Source: Pratylenchus scribneri
Lineage: Eukaryota; Nematoda; Chromadorea; Rhabditida; Pratylenchidae
Reading direction: 5' to 3'
DNA: 64,000 nucleotides
Assembly (NCBI GenBank): GCA_030063045.1
Contig: JAQSEB010000231.1
Span: forward strand, 372,001 to 436,000
Position numbers and translations under genes: made by a program. Below are positions 34,384 to 42,810 of the stretch, piece by piece; within the stretch, counting starts at the first letter, position 1, and each line of letters opens with the position of its first letter. Under the pieces are notes generated by a model. That model was not told the origin of the DNA, did no database searches, and saw only the letters and a list, made by a program, of their open reading frames with translations.

Positions 34384-34578
34384 ATGGCAAGGAATAAACA
34401 TTTTTTAAGATGGAATGAAGCATTCTTGGAGCATGAAAATCGAGTGATTATGCGACAAAAATGGTTAAAAGAATTTGAAAATAAATGGCGGCGACATGTC
34501 ATTCGTAAATTAACCCAAAGAATTCGGAAGAAAATGCTGAAGGAAAAGAATAATGAAATTAGTATTAGTAACAAATAA
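34384..34578 (+). CDS. Small very basic protein (64 aa), uncertain
   Basis: An ATG-started frame rich in Lys, Arg, Trp and Glu (WLKEFENKWRRHVIRKL, then RIRKKMLKEK). It would form a basic amphipathic helix. It is the only plus-strand frame with protein-like composition left of the protease gene and faces it tail to tail. A minus-strand frame overlaps it (34338-34574), so the call is weak. If real, nucleic-acid binding is the natural guess. Confidence 0.35.
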   Translation: MARNKHFLRWNEAFLEHENRVIMRQKWLKEFENKWRRHVIRKLTQRIRKKMLKEKNNEISISNK

Positions 34579-34619
34579 GAGTACAGAGAAAGAATGTATT
34601 AATTGATTAAAATGTATAA

Positions 34620-35063
34620 TTATTTTATCAATAAACTTACAAAGAATTTTAGCATTAAATCAATTGTATTTTTTGAATTTAATAAATTTTTAATTATATT
34701 CTTAAAATTTATTCCTATACATCTATTAAAGATAAAATATACACAAAAATGTCCACAGCTATCAGAAAAAGGTGACTGAATTGTATGATTATTCATCTTT
34801 ACTTCTAAAAAATTTGATAAATATTTAGATATGTCTTCATTAGGCTCTTGGGCATATGAGTCAAAGTATTCAACATTTTTTTCATTATTTACAAAAAACG
34901 CTACCCAATGTTCGCCTCTTCTTCCTTTTTTATCTGTGTTGGCAATGAAACAATGGGGATACTTCGCCAATAAAGGTATATTGTTCGAGGAATATACTCC
35001 TTTAAAATATTTTTTGGTATGACAATTCCGTTTAAGAATTGAATCAATTTGTAGCGAATTCAT
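34620..35063 (-). CDS. Maverick cysteine protease (adenain/Ulp1-like, C5/C48 type)
   Basis: 147 residues. In Mavericks and adenoviruses this protease matures virion proteins. The catalytic triad is visible: His52 in GEHWVAFF, Asp68 in EYFDSY and Cys103 in SDSCGHFCVYF, with Gln97 as the likely oxyanion residue. The spacing is that of the compact Maverick/adenovirus enzyme, which is short compared with SUMO proteases. It lies 33 bp downstream of the capsid gene in the same direction. A TATA-like stretch (GGTATAAAAAG, complement of about 35092-35102) precedes it and overlaps the capsid gene's stop codon. The frame is intact. Confidence 0.9.
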   Translation of the reverse strand: MNSLQIDSILKRNCHTKKYFKGVYSSNNIPLLAKYPHCFIANTDKKGRRGEHWVAFFVNNEKNVEYFDSYAQEPNEDISKYLSNFLEVKMNNHTIQSPFSDSCGHFCVYFIFNRCIGINFKNIIKNLLNSKNTIDLMLKFFVSLLIK

Positions 35064-35096
35064 CTTTATCTAATTATTTTTTATTTAATATTCTTT

Positions 35097-36545
35097 TTAT
35101 ACCTGGCCATCAGATGTTATGATTCGATCTTTGTCAATCGAAATTATACCATCAAACTCGCCCATAACTATCATTTCATATCCTTCATCCTTAACGGGCT
35201 CGTTGAATTGTACCTTGATCGTAGTGGTGGAATTTTTTATTGTTTCGAAGCCAGGTGAATCCTCTAAGGTTGAAGTCATTGGGATTACAAAGAAGCAGTG
35301 ACTAGTCATGAACTTGGGCATACCAATTGAGATGGTTCGATCGATATTATCCATTCCTAGTCCGGAATATAAATCTGTAAAGGCTCTAATAAATTTATTG
35401 TCACTAAAATCTAAATTATATGCAACATTAGGGTATGTATTCCCATTGGCTTCTGCGCAAATACTTCTTACATTTGCATGCTCAAATTTGAAAGGAGATA
35501 GTGATTTCCTTCCACTGTAAGCATCGTTCGAGACAAATCCAATGATTAACCGTCTAGGAACAATACTTGTGAAGCAATTCCATGCAAGGTCTGTTCTTCC
35601 TTTACCGACATACAAGCTTCTCATTTCGATTCTTCTAATTGGATATTTGGCCATATTTGTCTCCAAATGTTGACTAATTGCATTGTTTAATGATTGGGTA
35701 ACCTCTACAGTTTTTACATACAATTTCATATCCATAACTTTAAGACGATAATTTGCATGATTTGCAGCCGATACTATTTGCTCCGCCCCGTTAACTTCTT
35801 TCTTATAATATGGGCATAAAAGTAAGAAATCATCACTATTCCTATGTATGTTTATTATAATATCAGAATTTGAAAGCATTAACAGCTCTTGATTACCTAG
35901 ATCAAAATTTAATCTAATTAATGTCTCACAAGTTTGACCATTAGCGAATCGAGCTGCCCGTGCCACAAAACCTTTATTTGATTCCTTATTTTGATCCAGA
36001 TCATCGGGATAATAACAGCTGGCTTCGTGTAATGCCCTTCTTGTTTCATGGGATAATCCGAGTTCATGTAAAATATACGAACGATATGCATAGTGAATAC
36101 CGCTATTGAACACTTCTACATTCGAAATATTCATAGTCATTTGCCGAATAAATGATTGCCCAAAGTTTTGAATGACTCCTACGTGCTTATCATCTTCGTT
36201 AGCTGGTACAGCGGGAATAGCAGGAACGGCTGGTTGATTCCCTTGAGCAGGTATAGCTGGTACCGCCGGTATTTCTGGTGTTACTTCTATTGGTACCCAA
36301 TTTTCACCAACCTTTTTCTCAATTCTTGTAGCTAGATAGAGCCAAGTGCGAGAAAGATCTGGAAATTGATTGTCCGCAAAAAGTCTAAAGGTATAAGGTC
36401 CAGAGTCATTTAAGGCGGCAAGTGGGAGTAATTCTCTCGTGCTTGTCTTATTTATCGCCACATTTGTCGGAGGTAAATCGAATATAGCTAAGGAATTTTC
36501 AATTCCTTCACTGCTTAATCTATCAATTTTTTTGAGAGTTGTCAT
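35097..36545 (-). CDS. Maverick major capsid protein (double jelly-roll)
   Basis: 482 residues, the largest intact structural gene. It resembles the nematode Maverick protein often labelled F54H12.2-like, identified in Polintons as the major capsid protein of the adenovirus/PRD1 fold. Seen: an N-terminal strand-rich part, the segment HYAYRSYILHELGLS (residues 151-165) typical of the family, RIEMRSLYVGKG and IVPRRLIIGFV in the second half, and MIVMGEFDG near the end. Residues 90-115 are a Pro-Ala-Val-Ile repeat (EIPAVPAIPAQGNQPAVPAI...) that looks like a surface-loop insertion. The start is preceded by AAAAAGTATAAATA at 36581-36593. Fold assignment is by family, not visible as motifs. Confidence 0.88.
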   Translation of the reverse strand: MTTLKKIDRLSSEGIENSLAIFDLPPTNVAINKTSTRELLPLAALNDSGPYTFRLFADNQFPDLSRTWLYLATRIEKKVGENWVPIEVTPEIPAVPAIPAQGNQPAVPAIPAVPANEDDKHVGVIQNFGQSFIRQMTMNISNVEVFNSGIHYAYRSYILHELGLSHETRRALHEASCYYPDDLDQNKESNKGFVARAARFANGQTCETLIRLNFDLGNQELLMLSNSDIIINIHRNSDDFLLLCPYYKKEVNGAEQIVSAANHANYRLKVMDMKLYVKTVEVTQSLNNAISQHLETNMAKYPIRRIEMRSLYVGKGRTDLAWNCFTSIVPRRLIIGFVSNDAYSGRKSLSPFKFEHANVRSICAEANGNTYPNVAYNLDFSDNKFIRAFTDLYSGLGMDNIDRTISIGMPKFMTSHCFFVIPMTSTLEDSPGFETIKNSTTTIKVQFNEPVKDEGYEMIVMGEFDGIISIDKDRIITSDGQV

Positions 36546-36576
36546 TATGATTGTTTAATTTTTAATATTTTCTAAA

Positions 36577-36593
36577 CTATTTATACTTTTTTT
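36577..36593 (-). promoter_or_regulatory. TATA-like motif before capsid gene
   Basis: The complement reads AAAAAAAGTATAAATAG, ending about 32 bp upstream of the capsid ATG (36545). Nearly the same string precedes the genes starting at 41672 and 42707, and a looser form precedes 35063 and 43705. It is likely the core of a shared Maverick late-type promoter. Confidence 0.6.
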
Positions 36594-36997
36594 CAAGGAA
36601 AGGACAACTGATCAATATATTTTCGTTTTTTGTTAACTGGTAGGCTTTTTATAGTCCGGCGATTTTTACTTTTACCTTTGCCACACTGCTGTAATTTTGT
36701 TGCTATATTTTGTAAACTTTGTTTAGAATGTTCTGCTAACGATTCTTTTATATCCTTTCCTTGAGAAATATCTCCCAAAATTTTTGTTCCGGCAGCTAAT
36801 CCTTCTTGACCTGCTGTACTTGCAATATTCTTGGCAATTGGCATCAAGAATCTTGCAATACCAGGTAAAATAGTATTCGTGAACACTCCAAAACCTCTTT
36901 GGTATTTAGTGCCTACAAAATATTTACCCGTTCCTTCCTGGGATGAAAGAAATCCGCTCCAATCAAGTTTATCTGGGTCTATGTATACGTGAGTCAT
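36593..36997 (-). CDS. Small Maverick virion-type protein (134 aa)
   Basis: It starts MTHVYIDPDKLDWSGF. A middle amphipathic/Gly-Ala-rich part follows (GVFTNTILPGIARFLMP, GQEGLAAGTKILGDISQGKD), and the basic C-terminus (KGKSKNRRTIKSLPVNKKRK) ends RKYIDQLSFP. Such small proteins with an amphipathic helix and basic tail sit beside the capsid gene in many Mavericks and are compared with the adenovirus minor core or cement proteins. That role is an inference. Its start abuts the stop of the penton-like gene (36997/36998), and its 3' end overlaps the TATA-like motif upstream of the capsid gene. Confidence 0.75.
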   Translation of the reverse strand: MTHVYIDPDKLDWSGFLSSQEGTGKYFVGTKYQRGFGVFTNTILPGIARFLMPIAKNIASTAGQEGLAAGTKILGDISQGKDIKESLAEHSKQSLQNIATKLQQCGKGKSKNRRTIKSLPVNKKRKYIDQLSFP

Positions 36998-39370
36998 TTA
37001 GAAAAATGAACGTTTCCAATGTAATGTTATGATTATATTCCCCCAGTGAAAGTTGACTAATTCGCCTGAAGATGTTCTAACTTCAATACTGATTTCAGTA
37101 ATTCGTTTGGATTGTAATCTATGATGAAATTCTGCGCTATATATAGACTCTACGATCTCGCCAGGTTTTCCTTGAACATTAATTACTCGCAATAATGGGA
37201 CTAACTCATCTCCGACCATGGTATTTTCAATGAGCTTTGGTGCATAGATATATAATTGTTTTACCCCTCCAGACAGGTCTGGCATATATTCTGCTGTATC
37301 TCCACCTACTATGTTTACATTCGTCCGGAAACCCAGGATATATGCAAGTTGTTTAGAAATCTGTATTGATTTAATATTTTTTTGCATTAAAACAGTAAAT
37401 TTTTGATAGACACTATCATATCTGAATTGGACTTTTTGTGTAGAATCAGATGGAATTTTAGCCATTTTTCCAATCTTTTTAAGCCTATTCATCAAGCTGC
37501 GATGGACTTGTTCAGGTATATTTAATTCTCTTCCCGATTCATCTAAATGACTGGTACTACTTACCAAGGCTTGTGGCTTTGGTAATTCTGGTAATGATGA
37601 TAAATCTTCTACATTCTCGGTCTCATCTGGTATGAAAAAGCCTTTTATTCTTATTGGCTCTGGCTTTTTATTAACATATCCAGTAATCTTTTTTTGCGGA
37701 AGTAATTCAATTTCTTCTGCACTTTGGCTTATAACCCAATTATTTTGGCTACTTTTTTCTATTTTCTTTTCTTCTTTAATAACCGTTGTTTTTGGCTTTA
37801 GCCAGTCATATTCTTCATCACTTGATTCAATAACGGGTAATTGTGGTTTTGGTACATCCACCTTTGCTTTTGGAGGAAATAAAGGAGCAACTGGAAAATG
37901 AATTGAACTTTTCTCTTGTTCCTTCCTTTCCTTAAATTTATTAACTTTGTCAATTATTTCTTTTGGCTCTTCAATTTTTTGAAAGGTCCCAATCGCAGTA
38001 CTAGAATCATCTTGAGATATAACAGTAGCAGGTTGCTGAGATGTGACGGGAGCTTTAGGCTGAGATGTGATAGTAGTAGGTTGCTGAGATGAGACGGGAA
38101 CTTGAGGCTGAGAAGATACGTTGGTCCCTTCTTTTCTTTTTCTTTCGTCTTCCTTTCTTTTCTTGAATTCTTCAACTGCCGCAATAATTTCTGGACTCTC
38201 CTCTATTCTAGTAATTGTTTTTAATTCACCTTCATTTGTGGCTTGTATTTCTCCTTCATTTTCATTTTTATTATTTTGTATCTGTCCTTCACTTTCACTA
38301 TTTATAGAAGTCTCTGCTTGCCCTTCAATTTTCTCCTGATTTTGCATTTTTGGATGATCTGGTGGATATTGCGGTATAGGCATAGGTTGTTCTATCACTG
38401 TTGATTCACTTTGATCATTATCCGACTGCCCCGTAACTGAATTGATAAGAAATTCAATCTTATTCGTTATTTGCTCTACTCCATCTTGGAAATTTCTTTC
38501 TGGCGTTCCGGCAAATAATCTACCTGCTTCATTACCTAATTTTCTAGCATTTTGCTCGGCTTTTTTGGCAATGTCTGCAACTTTTCTTGCTTCTCTAACA
38601 TTTTTGCTTTCTTTAAATTCTATGACTTTATTTTTAGCATTGGCAGCAATTTTGGCTTCTTCTGCTATTAGGACAGCCTTGTCTTGAATGGTATTAGCTA
38701 TTGACAATAGTTCATTATACAATTCTTGCCCAACATCTGGAAATTTCCTTCTGAGCCTTTCACTTTTTTGTCTTTTTGCTCTTGCTAATTGGGCCCAAGT
38801 TTCGACTTGCGATGCCAGAGCTACGCATTGATTATATGCTTTTTCTATTGCCCTCTGTGCCGCTAACAATTTCTTTTGTTCTTCTAAATTAATAGCTGCT
38901 TGAGCTAAATCATTAGACTGATTTGTATTCTCTTGCGTAACATTTCCTTCTCCTGCTTTACGTCTTTGAAATTCTTGAACAGCTGCAATAATTTCTGGAG
39001 ATTCTTGTATTCTTTCTGGAGTTTTTAATTCACCCTCATTTTCCATAATTGACCTAGTAAACCTAGGTTTAGAATCTTTTTCATATGCCATTATTGCATC
39101 ATTTATACCCTTTTCCAAATTTGAAATAGAAAGAAAATTCATCGCAGGAATTGGAATTTTTTCATCATCTCCTACTTCATTATTTATCGTAATAAATTGG
39201 TCTTCTTGAGTTCCTAGCGATGTAAATGATATAGGATAAATTATTGAAGAGAGAGCGACAGACCAGTTTGAATCTAAATTTAATGGTTCAGGTAACCTGA
39301 TTGTATAATTAGATGTTTTATTACCTTCAATAGCAGTATTAGAGGGTAAAACTGTATAAAAATTATCCAT
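36998..39370 (-). CDS. Penton-like minor capsid protein with a giant central insertion
   Basis: 790 residues. The two ends match the Maverick minor capsid (penton, single jelly-roll) protein: the N-terminus has FYTVLPSNTA, LPEPLNLDSNWSVALSSIIYP and the C-terminus has QLYIYAPKLIENTMVGDELV, PLLRVINVQGKPGEI, and a closing NIIITLHW. Between about residues 104 and 617 lies extra sequence: a long Ala/Lys/Glu-rich coiled-coil region (about 155-310) and Ser/Gln/Pro-rich linkers. Three copies of an ESPEIIAAV.EF..RK motif occur (about 113-138, 381-406 and 462-483). Without the insert about 275 residues remain. The insert could be a fibre-like projection or tether; this is inference. Frame is intact through the whole insert, so it is maintained or recent. 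Confidence 0.85.
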   Translation of the reverse strand: MDNFYTVLPSNTAIEGNKTSNYTIRLPEPLNLDSNWSVALSSIIYPISFTSLGTQEDQFITINNEVGDDEKIPIPAMNFLSISNLEKGINDAIMAYEKDSKPRFTRSIMENEGELKTPERIQESPEIIAAVQEFQRRKAGEGNVTQENTNQSNDLAQAAINLEEQKKLLAAQRAIEKAYNQCVALASQVETWAQLARAKRQKSERLRRKFPDVGQELYNELLSIANTIQDKAVLIAEEAKIAANAKNKVIEFKESKNVREARKVADIAKKAEQNARKLGNEAGRLFAGTPERNFQDGVEQITNKIEFLINSVTGQSDNDQSESTVIEQPMPIPQYPPDHPKMQNQEKIEGQAETSINSESEGQIQNNKNENEGEIQATNEGELKTITRIEESPEIIAAVEEFKKRKEDERKRKEGTNVSSQPQVPVSSQQPTTITSQPKAPVTSQQPATVISQDDSSTAIGTFQKIEEPKEIIDKVNKFKERKEQEKSSIHFPVAPLFPPKAKVDVPKPQLPVIESSDEEYDWLKPKTTVIKEEKKIEKSSQNNWVISQSAEEIELLPQKKITGYVNKKPEPIRIKGFFIPDETENVEDLSSLPELPKPQALVSSTSHLDESGRELNIPEQVHRSLMNRLKKIGKMAKIPSDSTQKVQFRYDSVYQKFTVLMQKNIKSIQISKQLAYILGFRTNVNIVGGDTAEYMPDLSGGVKQLYIYAPKLIENTMVGDELVPLLRVINVQGKPGEIVESIYSAEFHHRLQSKRITEISIEVRTSSGELVNFHWGNIIITLHWKRSFF

Positions 39371-39371
39371 C

Positions 39372-40454
39372 TTAATTTACTAAATCGGATTCTTTTATCC
39401 AAGAATTATGTTTTTCAGAGTAGCCTACCCACCTAACAAATAGTTCTTTTATACCTTTTCTTTTGCGTGTTTTTATGACTTTGGCAATTCGATAGGTTGT
39501 ATCTTTTGTGGTCAATACTAATTCTTGTTCATAAAATACGCTTTCAATTTTATTATCTTCCAGATCAGCAATTCTATAGGATGGAGGATCAGTTAGACTC
39601 ACTTTTATGATTTTAAATAATTCGTCAGTGAAATTTGGCAAATAGCCTTTCTCAAATTTAGTTTTTTCTTTTGATATTCTTACAATATCGCCAATTTTAA
39701 ACTTTGGATTAGCATTTTCATCCCTGTTTGATTTATATACTCGCTCTAATAGCTCATGCGCATTATCATAATTTACAGAATTCGGATTCATTCCTATTGT
39801 CCGGTTTATACTATTATTTATTCCATTGACAATTTTATCAATTATTTCAATCCATCTTGTCGTATTCTTCTCACTAAAATATTTGTATAATCTTCCTTTA
39901 ATCGTCCTATTTGCCCTCTCAACTACTCCTGCATGTAAATTTGGCGTAAACATTACATGCTTTATAATATTTTTCTCCTTAAAATAATTTAACATTTTTT
40001 TGGCTTGGAACTCGACCCCAGCATCACTGTAAAGTTTATTCGGTAATATCTTTGACTTATCAAATATTATATCAAAAGACTTAATCATGTCTTCACTTTT
40101 TTTGGTTCTAGCAGGAGCAACATAGATTTTTCGACTTAATACATCAATGCAAACTAGTAAATATGCATTATTATCATTTTCTTTTTTAATACTATCAAAT
40201 ATACATAGATCACATTGCCAATCGGTATTCAATCCTGTTGGAATAGTTCTAAGTCTTTTGAATCTAATTCTTCGTGGCTTAAATAATGTATATGTTCTTT
40301 CTTTCGAGAGAAAATCTTTTACATCTTTTATGGAAATGTTTTTATTTTTCTTTTTGGCTTCAACTAGAATTTTATTTATTCCCGCATAACTAGCAGGAGA
40401 ATTTAAATTATAATAAATATCTTGGAGAATTTTTTCTTTTAAAGTCTTGCCCAT
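39372..40454 (-). CDS. Maverick integrase (retroviral type, with chromodomain)
   Basis: 360 residues. It catalyses insertion of the linear element. The DDE core is visible: Asp82 in WQCDLCIFD, Asp144 in LYSDAGVEF and Glu179 in HAGVVERANRTIKG, giving D-D-35-E spacing. The N-terminal part (SYAGINKIL...IKDVKDFLSKERTYTLFKP) is the helical region seen in Maverick integrases; no HHCC finger is visible. The C-terminus carries an SH3-like stretch with FKIGDIVRISK and a chromodomain at about 320-360 (YRIAKVIKTRK, LFVRWVGYSEKHNSWIKES). Chromodomains can bind methylated histone tails, which fits insertion in satellite DNA. The start overlaps the end of the next gene by 16 bp. Confidence 0.93.
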   Translation of the reverse strand: MGKTLKEKILQDIYYNLNSPASYAGINKILVEAKKKNKNISIKDVKDFLSKERTYTLFKPRRIRFKRLRTIPTGLNTDWQCDLCIFDSIKKENDNNAYLLVCIDVLSRKIYVAPARTKKSEDMIKSFDIIFDKSKILPNKLYSDAGVEFQAKKMLNYFKEKNIIKHVMFTPNLHAGVVERANRTIKGRLYKYFSEKNTTRWIEIIDKIVNGINNSINRTIGMNPNSVNYDNAHELLERVYKSNRDENANPKFKIGDIVRISKEKTKFEKGYLPNFTDELFKIIKVSLTDPPSYRIADLEDNKIESVFYEQELVLTTKDTTYRIAKVIKTRKRKGIKELFVRWVGYSEKHNSWIKESDLVN

Positions 40455-41320
40455 AATTTTGGTTTAAATGAAATAATTTTACTTCGTTTAAGTCCAGGAG
40501 TTTTTATAGGATTTAATTTGACTACTACTAATTTTTTATTTTTCTTTCCTCTCCCTATTTGACCAAAGACTCTTATAAATTCGGGATCTTTTGATAGCTT
40601 CCCTTTTAGAAAAGTATAACCTTTCGGTGGGGAATTCAATTGACCTGACATATATTTTAGGGCATCAACATAATTACTTCCTCCAATTGGCTTGTTAAAA
40701 TTAGTTAGGATACTTCCGTCGCTATTTATTCCCAAGTTTTCTTTATTTTTCCCGACATAATTCATTAACTTTGTAAAAATTTTAGGCGTAATTGGCGAGA
40801 GTGGTTTTGTATATGTAGATGCAGATGCTGTAGGTGAGGGGATATTTGATTGGTTTTTAGTTTGTTTTGGCGTGTCATAATCGGATGAATAGATTTCCGA
40901 TTCATCTGAAAGAGATTCACTTTCTTGAGTTATACTTTGGCTCGTATTAATACTTTCATTTAAATTCCGAGGAGTTTTCCCTCGTCTTATTGGACTTTTC
41001 TCTTGGATTTCAATTTTATTTTGCTGTTCCTGATTAATTCCCATATATGGAGGTATATTTGGAGGTGGAGGTAAATTTTCAATAATGACTTTTTGTGGTT
41101 TTCCTTCTATCAATTCTCGTAATTTTCTTTTTTGTTTTAAAAGCCACTCATATTTCTTTGCCTTGATATCTTCGGATATATTTTTATTAGAAAAATTTTG
41201 ATGTATCTTTGCATCGATTAAAGCCTTTTCTTTTCTCAGAGGATCATCACCTCTCATCATAGACAATAAAGCTAAATATTCCACTTCGGGAATCATAATC
41301 ATTTTCTTTGCATGTTTCAT
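40439..41320 (-). CDS. Conserved Maverick protein of unknown function (293 aa)
   Basis: The N-terminus MKHAKKMIMIPEVEYLALLS is of the type found at the start of a widely conserved Maverick protein. A Lys-rich helical part and PPPPNIPPYMG follow. A Ser/Thr/Gln-rich low-complexity middle (about 115-175) separates it from a C-terminal domain with LSPITPKIFTKLMNYVGKN and SNYVDALKYMSGQ, and a basic end. The position between integrase and the small 116-residue gene is a conserved Maverick context. I do not know its role; a virion or assembly function is inferred only from the company it keeps. The stop overlaps the integrase start. Confidence 0.75.
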   Translation of the reverse strand: MKHAKKMIMIPEVEYLALLSMMRGDDPLRKEKALIDAKIHQNFSNKNISEDIKAKKYEWLLKQKRKLRELIEGKPQKVIIENLPPPPNIPPYMGINQEQQNKIEIQEKSPIRRGKTPRNLNESINTSQSITQESESLSDESEIYSSDYDTPKQTKNQSNIPSPTASASTYTKPLSPITPKIFTKLMNYVGKNKENLGINSDGSILTNFNKPIGGSNYVDALKYMSGQLNSPPKGYTFLKGKLSKDPEFIRVFGQIGRGKKNKKLVVVKLNPIKTPGLKRSKIISFKPKLWARL

Positions 41321-41321
41321 T

Positions 41322-41672
41322 TTAATTTACAATTTTTTGTACTAAATGAGCTGCGAGTTCGGCTAAAACAGGGACTAATATAGCACCTAATGCAATGCCA
41401 CTACCTTGTTGTATTCGATTTCTTGCGCCTTTTTCAGTTTTTGAACGAGCAATTGATCTGTAAAAATCCGCGTATCGGGCTAGTTTTCTTTTTTGGGGTT
41501 TAGTAAGAGCAAAATTAAATTTAAGAATATTTGCACAAATTTCTACAATGGCTAATATTTGTTCGGCACTCGCGTTTAAAAGTAGAGCGTTTTTCTTTTT
41601 CTCGGATTTTGTAGAAGCAAGCTTCTGAAGAAATTCTACGTTTTCTTTAATATAAGGACTGAATTCATACAT
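41322..41672 (-). CDS. Conserved small Maverick protein (116 aa)
   Basis: A helical, Lys-rich protein: EKKKNALLLNASAEQILAIV, then ANILKFNFALTKPQKRKLAR, a Gly-rich spot (QQGSGIALG) and a C-terminal hydrophobic segment (ALGAILVPVLAELAAHLV). The pattern of a '...QRKKLL...A...LI.AI.E...NIL.G...LT..QK.KL' helix bundle followed by a Gly/hydrophobic tail is a recurrent Maverick small protein of unknown role. Its stop codon lies immediately before the ATG of the 293-residue gene. AAAAGTATATAAATA (complement of about 41699-41714) lies some 30-40 bp upstream of its start. Confidence 0.75.
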   Translation of the reverse strand: MYEFSPYIKENVEFLQKLASTKSEKKKNALLLNASAEQILAIVEICANILKFNFALTKPQKRKLARYADFYRSIARSKTEKGARNRIQQGSGIALGAILVPVLAELAAHLVQKIVN

Positions 41673-41710
41673 TTTATATTTAAAATATTTTCAATTGTAT
41701 TTATATACTT

Positions 41711-42325
41711 TTACTCCACAGGTAAGTAAATTGTAATAATTTCATTAGGAAAAATATTTGTAGATAATCTAAGGCTCTCAGGAGCATTAGGATGCATATT
41801 TATTAGCAAATAAGTGAAGGGCTCTTTCGTTGCATCGTTATATGAATCCATAAAATAATTTAAGCGACGAGGGAAAAGTTGACTTCCTAAGGTTCTCACA
41901 TGCAATTGAGCAGATGGATTCCTCATTAAAACTAGATAATGAGAGTTTGCACGAGCAGTCTTAATATCTCGACCATAAAGACTTTGTGTAACAAAAATCA
42001 CACTAGTATTCCAGTTATGGGATCCTCTTGTAAAGAGTAAATCAATAAAATCATTTTTCATATTAAGCATAAGATCGTCTAATATTAAAAGTAAAGGCTT
42101 CTCTTGACTCTTTATAAGTTCAATATCGGGGAGTCCATTATGTGTTTCGATCCCTTTATTTTTCAAAGCGATTATAGATTCATTCATTTCTCCATAACAA
42201 TATAATATTTTTACTGGTGGAGGTTTTATCAGCTCTTCAGTATGATTTAAAAATTTTAGCAGCCATTTTGTTTTACCACTACCAGTGGCGCCACATAAAA
42301 TTAAAGTAAAAGGAGCGTTAAACAT
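41711..42325 (-). CDS. Maverick genome-packaging ATPase (FtsK/HerA, A32-like)
   Basis: 204 residues. It powers DNA entry into the capsid in related viruses. The Walker A motif GATGSGKT is at residues 12-19 and the Walker B LLLILDD at 78-84. A sensor-like VTQSLYG follows at 112-118, and the later RNPSAQLHVRTLGSQLFP is typical of the Maverick ATPase. The length and N-terminal start just before the P-loop are normal for the family. The first codons overlap the end of the Cys-rich frame 42318-42500. Its end lies in the TATA-like motif upstream of the 116-residue gene. Confidence 0.93.
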   Translation of the reverse strand: MFNAPFTLILCGATGSGKTKWLLKFLNHTEELIKPPPVKILYCYGEMNESIIALKNKGIETHNGLPDIELIKSQEKPLLLILDDLMLNMKNDFIDLLFTRGSHNWNTSVIFVTQSLYGRDIKTARANSHYLVLMRNPSAQLHVRTLGSQLFPRRLNYFMDSYNDATKEPFTYLLINMHPNAPESLRLSTNIFPNEIITIYLPVE

Positions 42326-42500
42326 TTTTGCTTTTAATTAATATATAATCAGAGCATTTTGGGCATTTTATATAGTCTTCCAGATTTTCAAATGGCGATA
42401 AAATTGTAAAATGTTGAAGCATTTTCTTACACTTAGAACAATAATGATAATGGCAGGGGCAGAAATTACAGCACTTAATCGAATGATGGCACTTCTCCAT
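42318..42500 (-). CDS. Cys-rich mini-protein A (60 aa), zinc-binding candidate
   Basis: Nine cysteines and several histidines in 60 residues: KCCNFCPCHYHYCSKCKK near the N-terminus and CPKCS near the C-terminus (Cys46/Cys49). The paired CxxC knuckles suggest two zinc sites. It is clearly paralogous to the next frame (42516-42707), which shares KCCNFC-CHY--C--C and a later CPKC. It overlaps the ATPase start by 8 bp, so the two are probably cotranscribed. I recognise no named family. Confidence 0.65.
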   Translation of the reverse strand: MEKCHHSIKCCNFCPCHYHYCSKCKKMLQHFTILSPFENLEDYIKCPKCSDYILIKSKNV

Positions 42501-42515
42501 TGTAAATTAATTTAA

Positions 42516-42707
42516 TCATGATTCATGAATATAATTTTCCTTTATATAGCACTTATTCCGATTGCCTTCTGATCGCATTGGCCCACCACATTTTGGACAA
42601 TTGACTTCATTTTTATAATAATTGAAATGCATTAATCCCTTTTTATTGCAATATTTGCAATTGAGATAATGGCACAGACAAAAATTACAACATTTATATT
42701 CACACAT
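42516..42707 (-). CDS. Cys-rich mini-protein B (63 aa), paralogue of A
   Basis: It begins MCEYKCCNFCLCHYLNCKYC and has CPKCGGPM at about 37-44. This gives the same two-knuckle layout as the neighbour 15 bp downstream, so the pair arose by tandem duplication. AAAAAGTATAAATA (complement of about 42761-42774) lies 55-65 bp upstream of the ATG and probably drives this gene, mini-protein A and the ATPase as one unit. Function is unknown; zinc-dependent RNA, DNA or protein binding is a guess. Confidence 0.65.
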   Translation of the reverse strand: MCEYKCCNFCLCHYLNCKYCNKKGLMHFNYYKNEVNCPKCGGPMRSEGNRNKCYIKENYIHES

Positions 42708-42810
42708 TTTGAATAAAATTTTTAAACTTTATTATGATAATTATAAATGATTTTTTTCTTATTTATACTTTTTGAATTGGAAATAATTAATAAAAAAATT
42801 TTCCTTTTAG
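42708..42810. promoter_or_regulatory. Divergent Maverick promoter region
   Basis: 103 bp separate the minus-strand Cys-rich gene (ATG at 42707) from the plus-strand RING gene (ATG at 42811). It contains TTATTTATACTTTTT at 42760-42774, which on the minus strand is the AAAAAGTATAAATA motif found before other genes of this element. Just before the plus-strand ATG the sequence is CCTTTTAGATG, which could be a splice-acceptor-like site for trans-splicing or an upstream exon. Confidence 0.5.
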
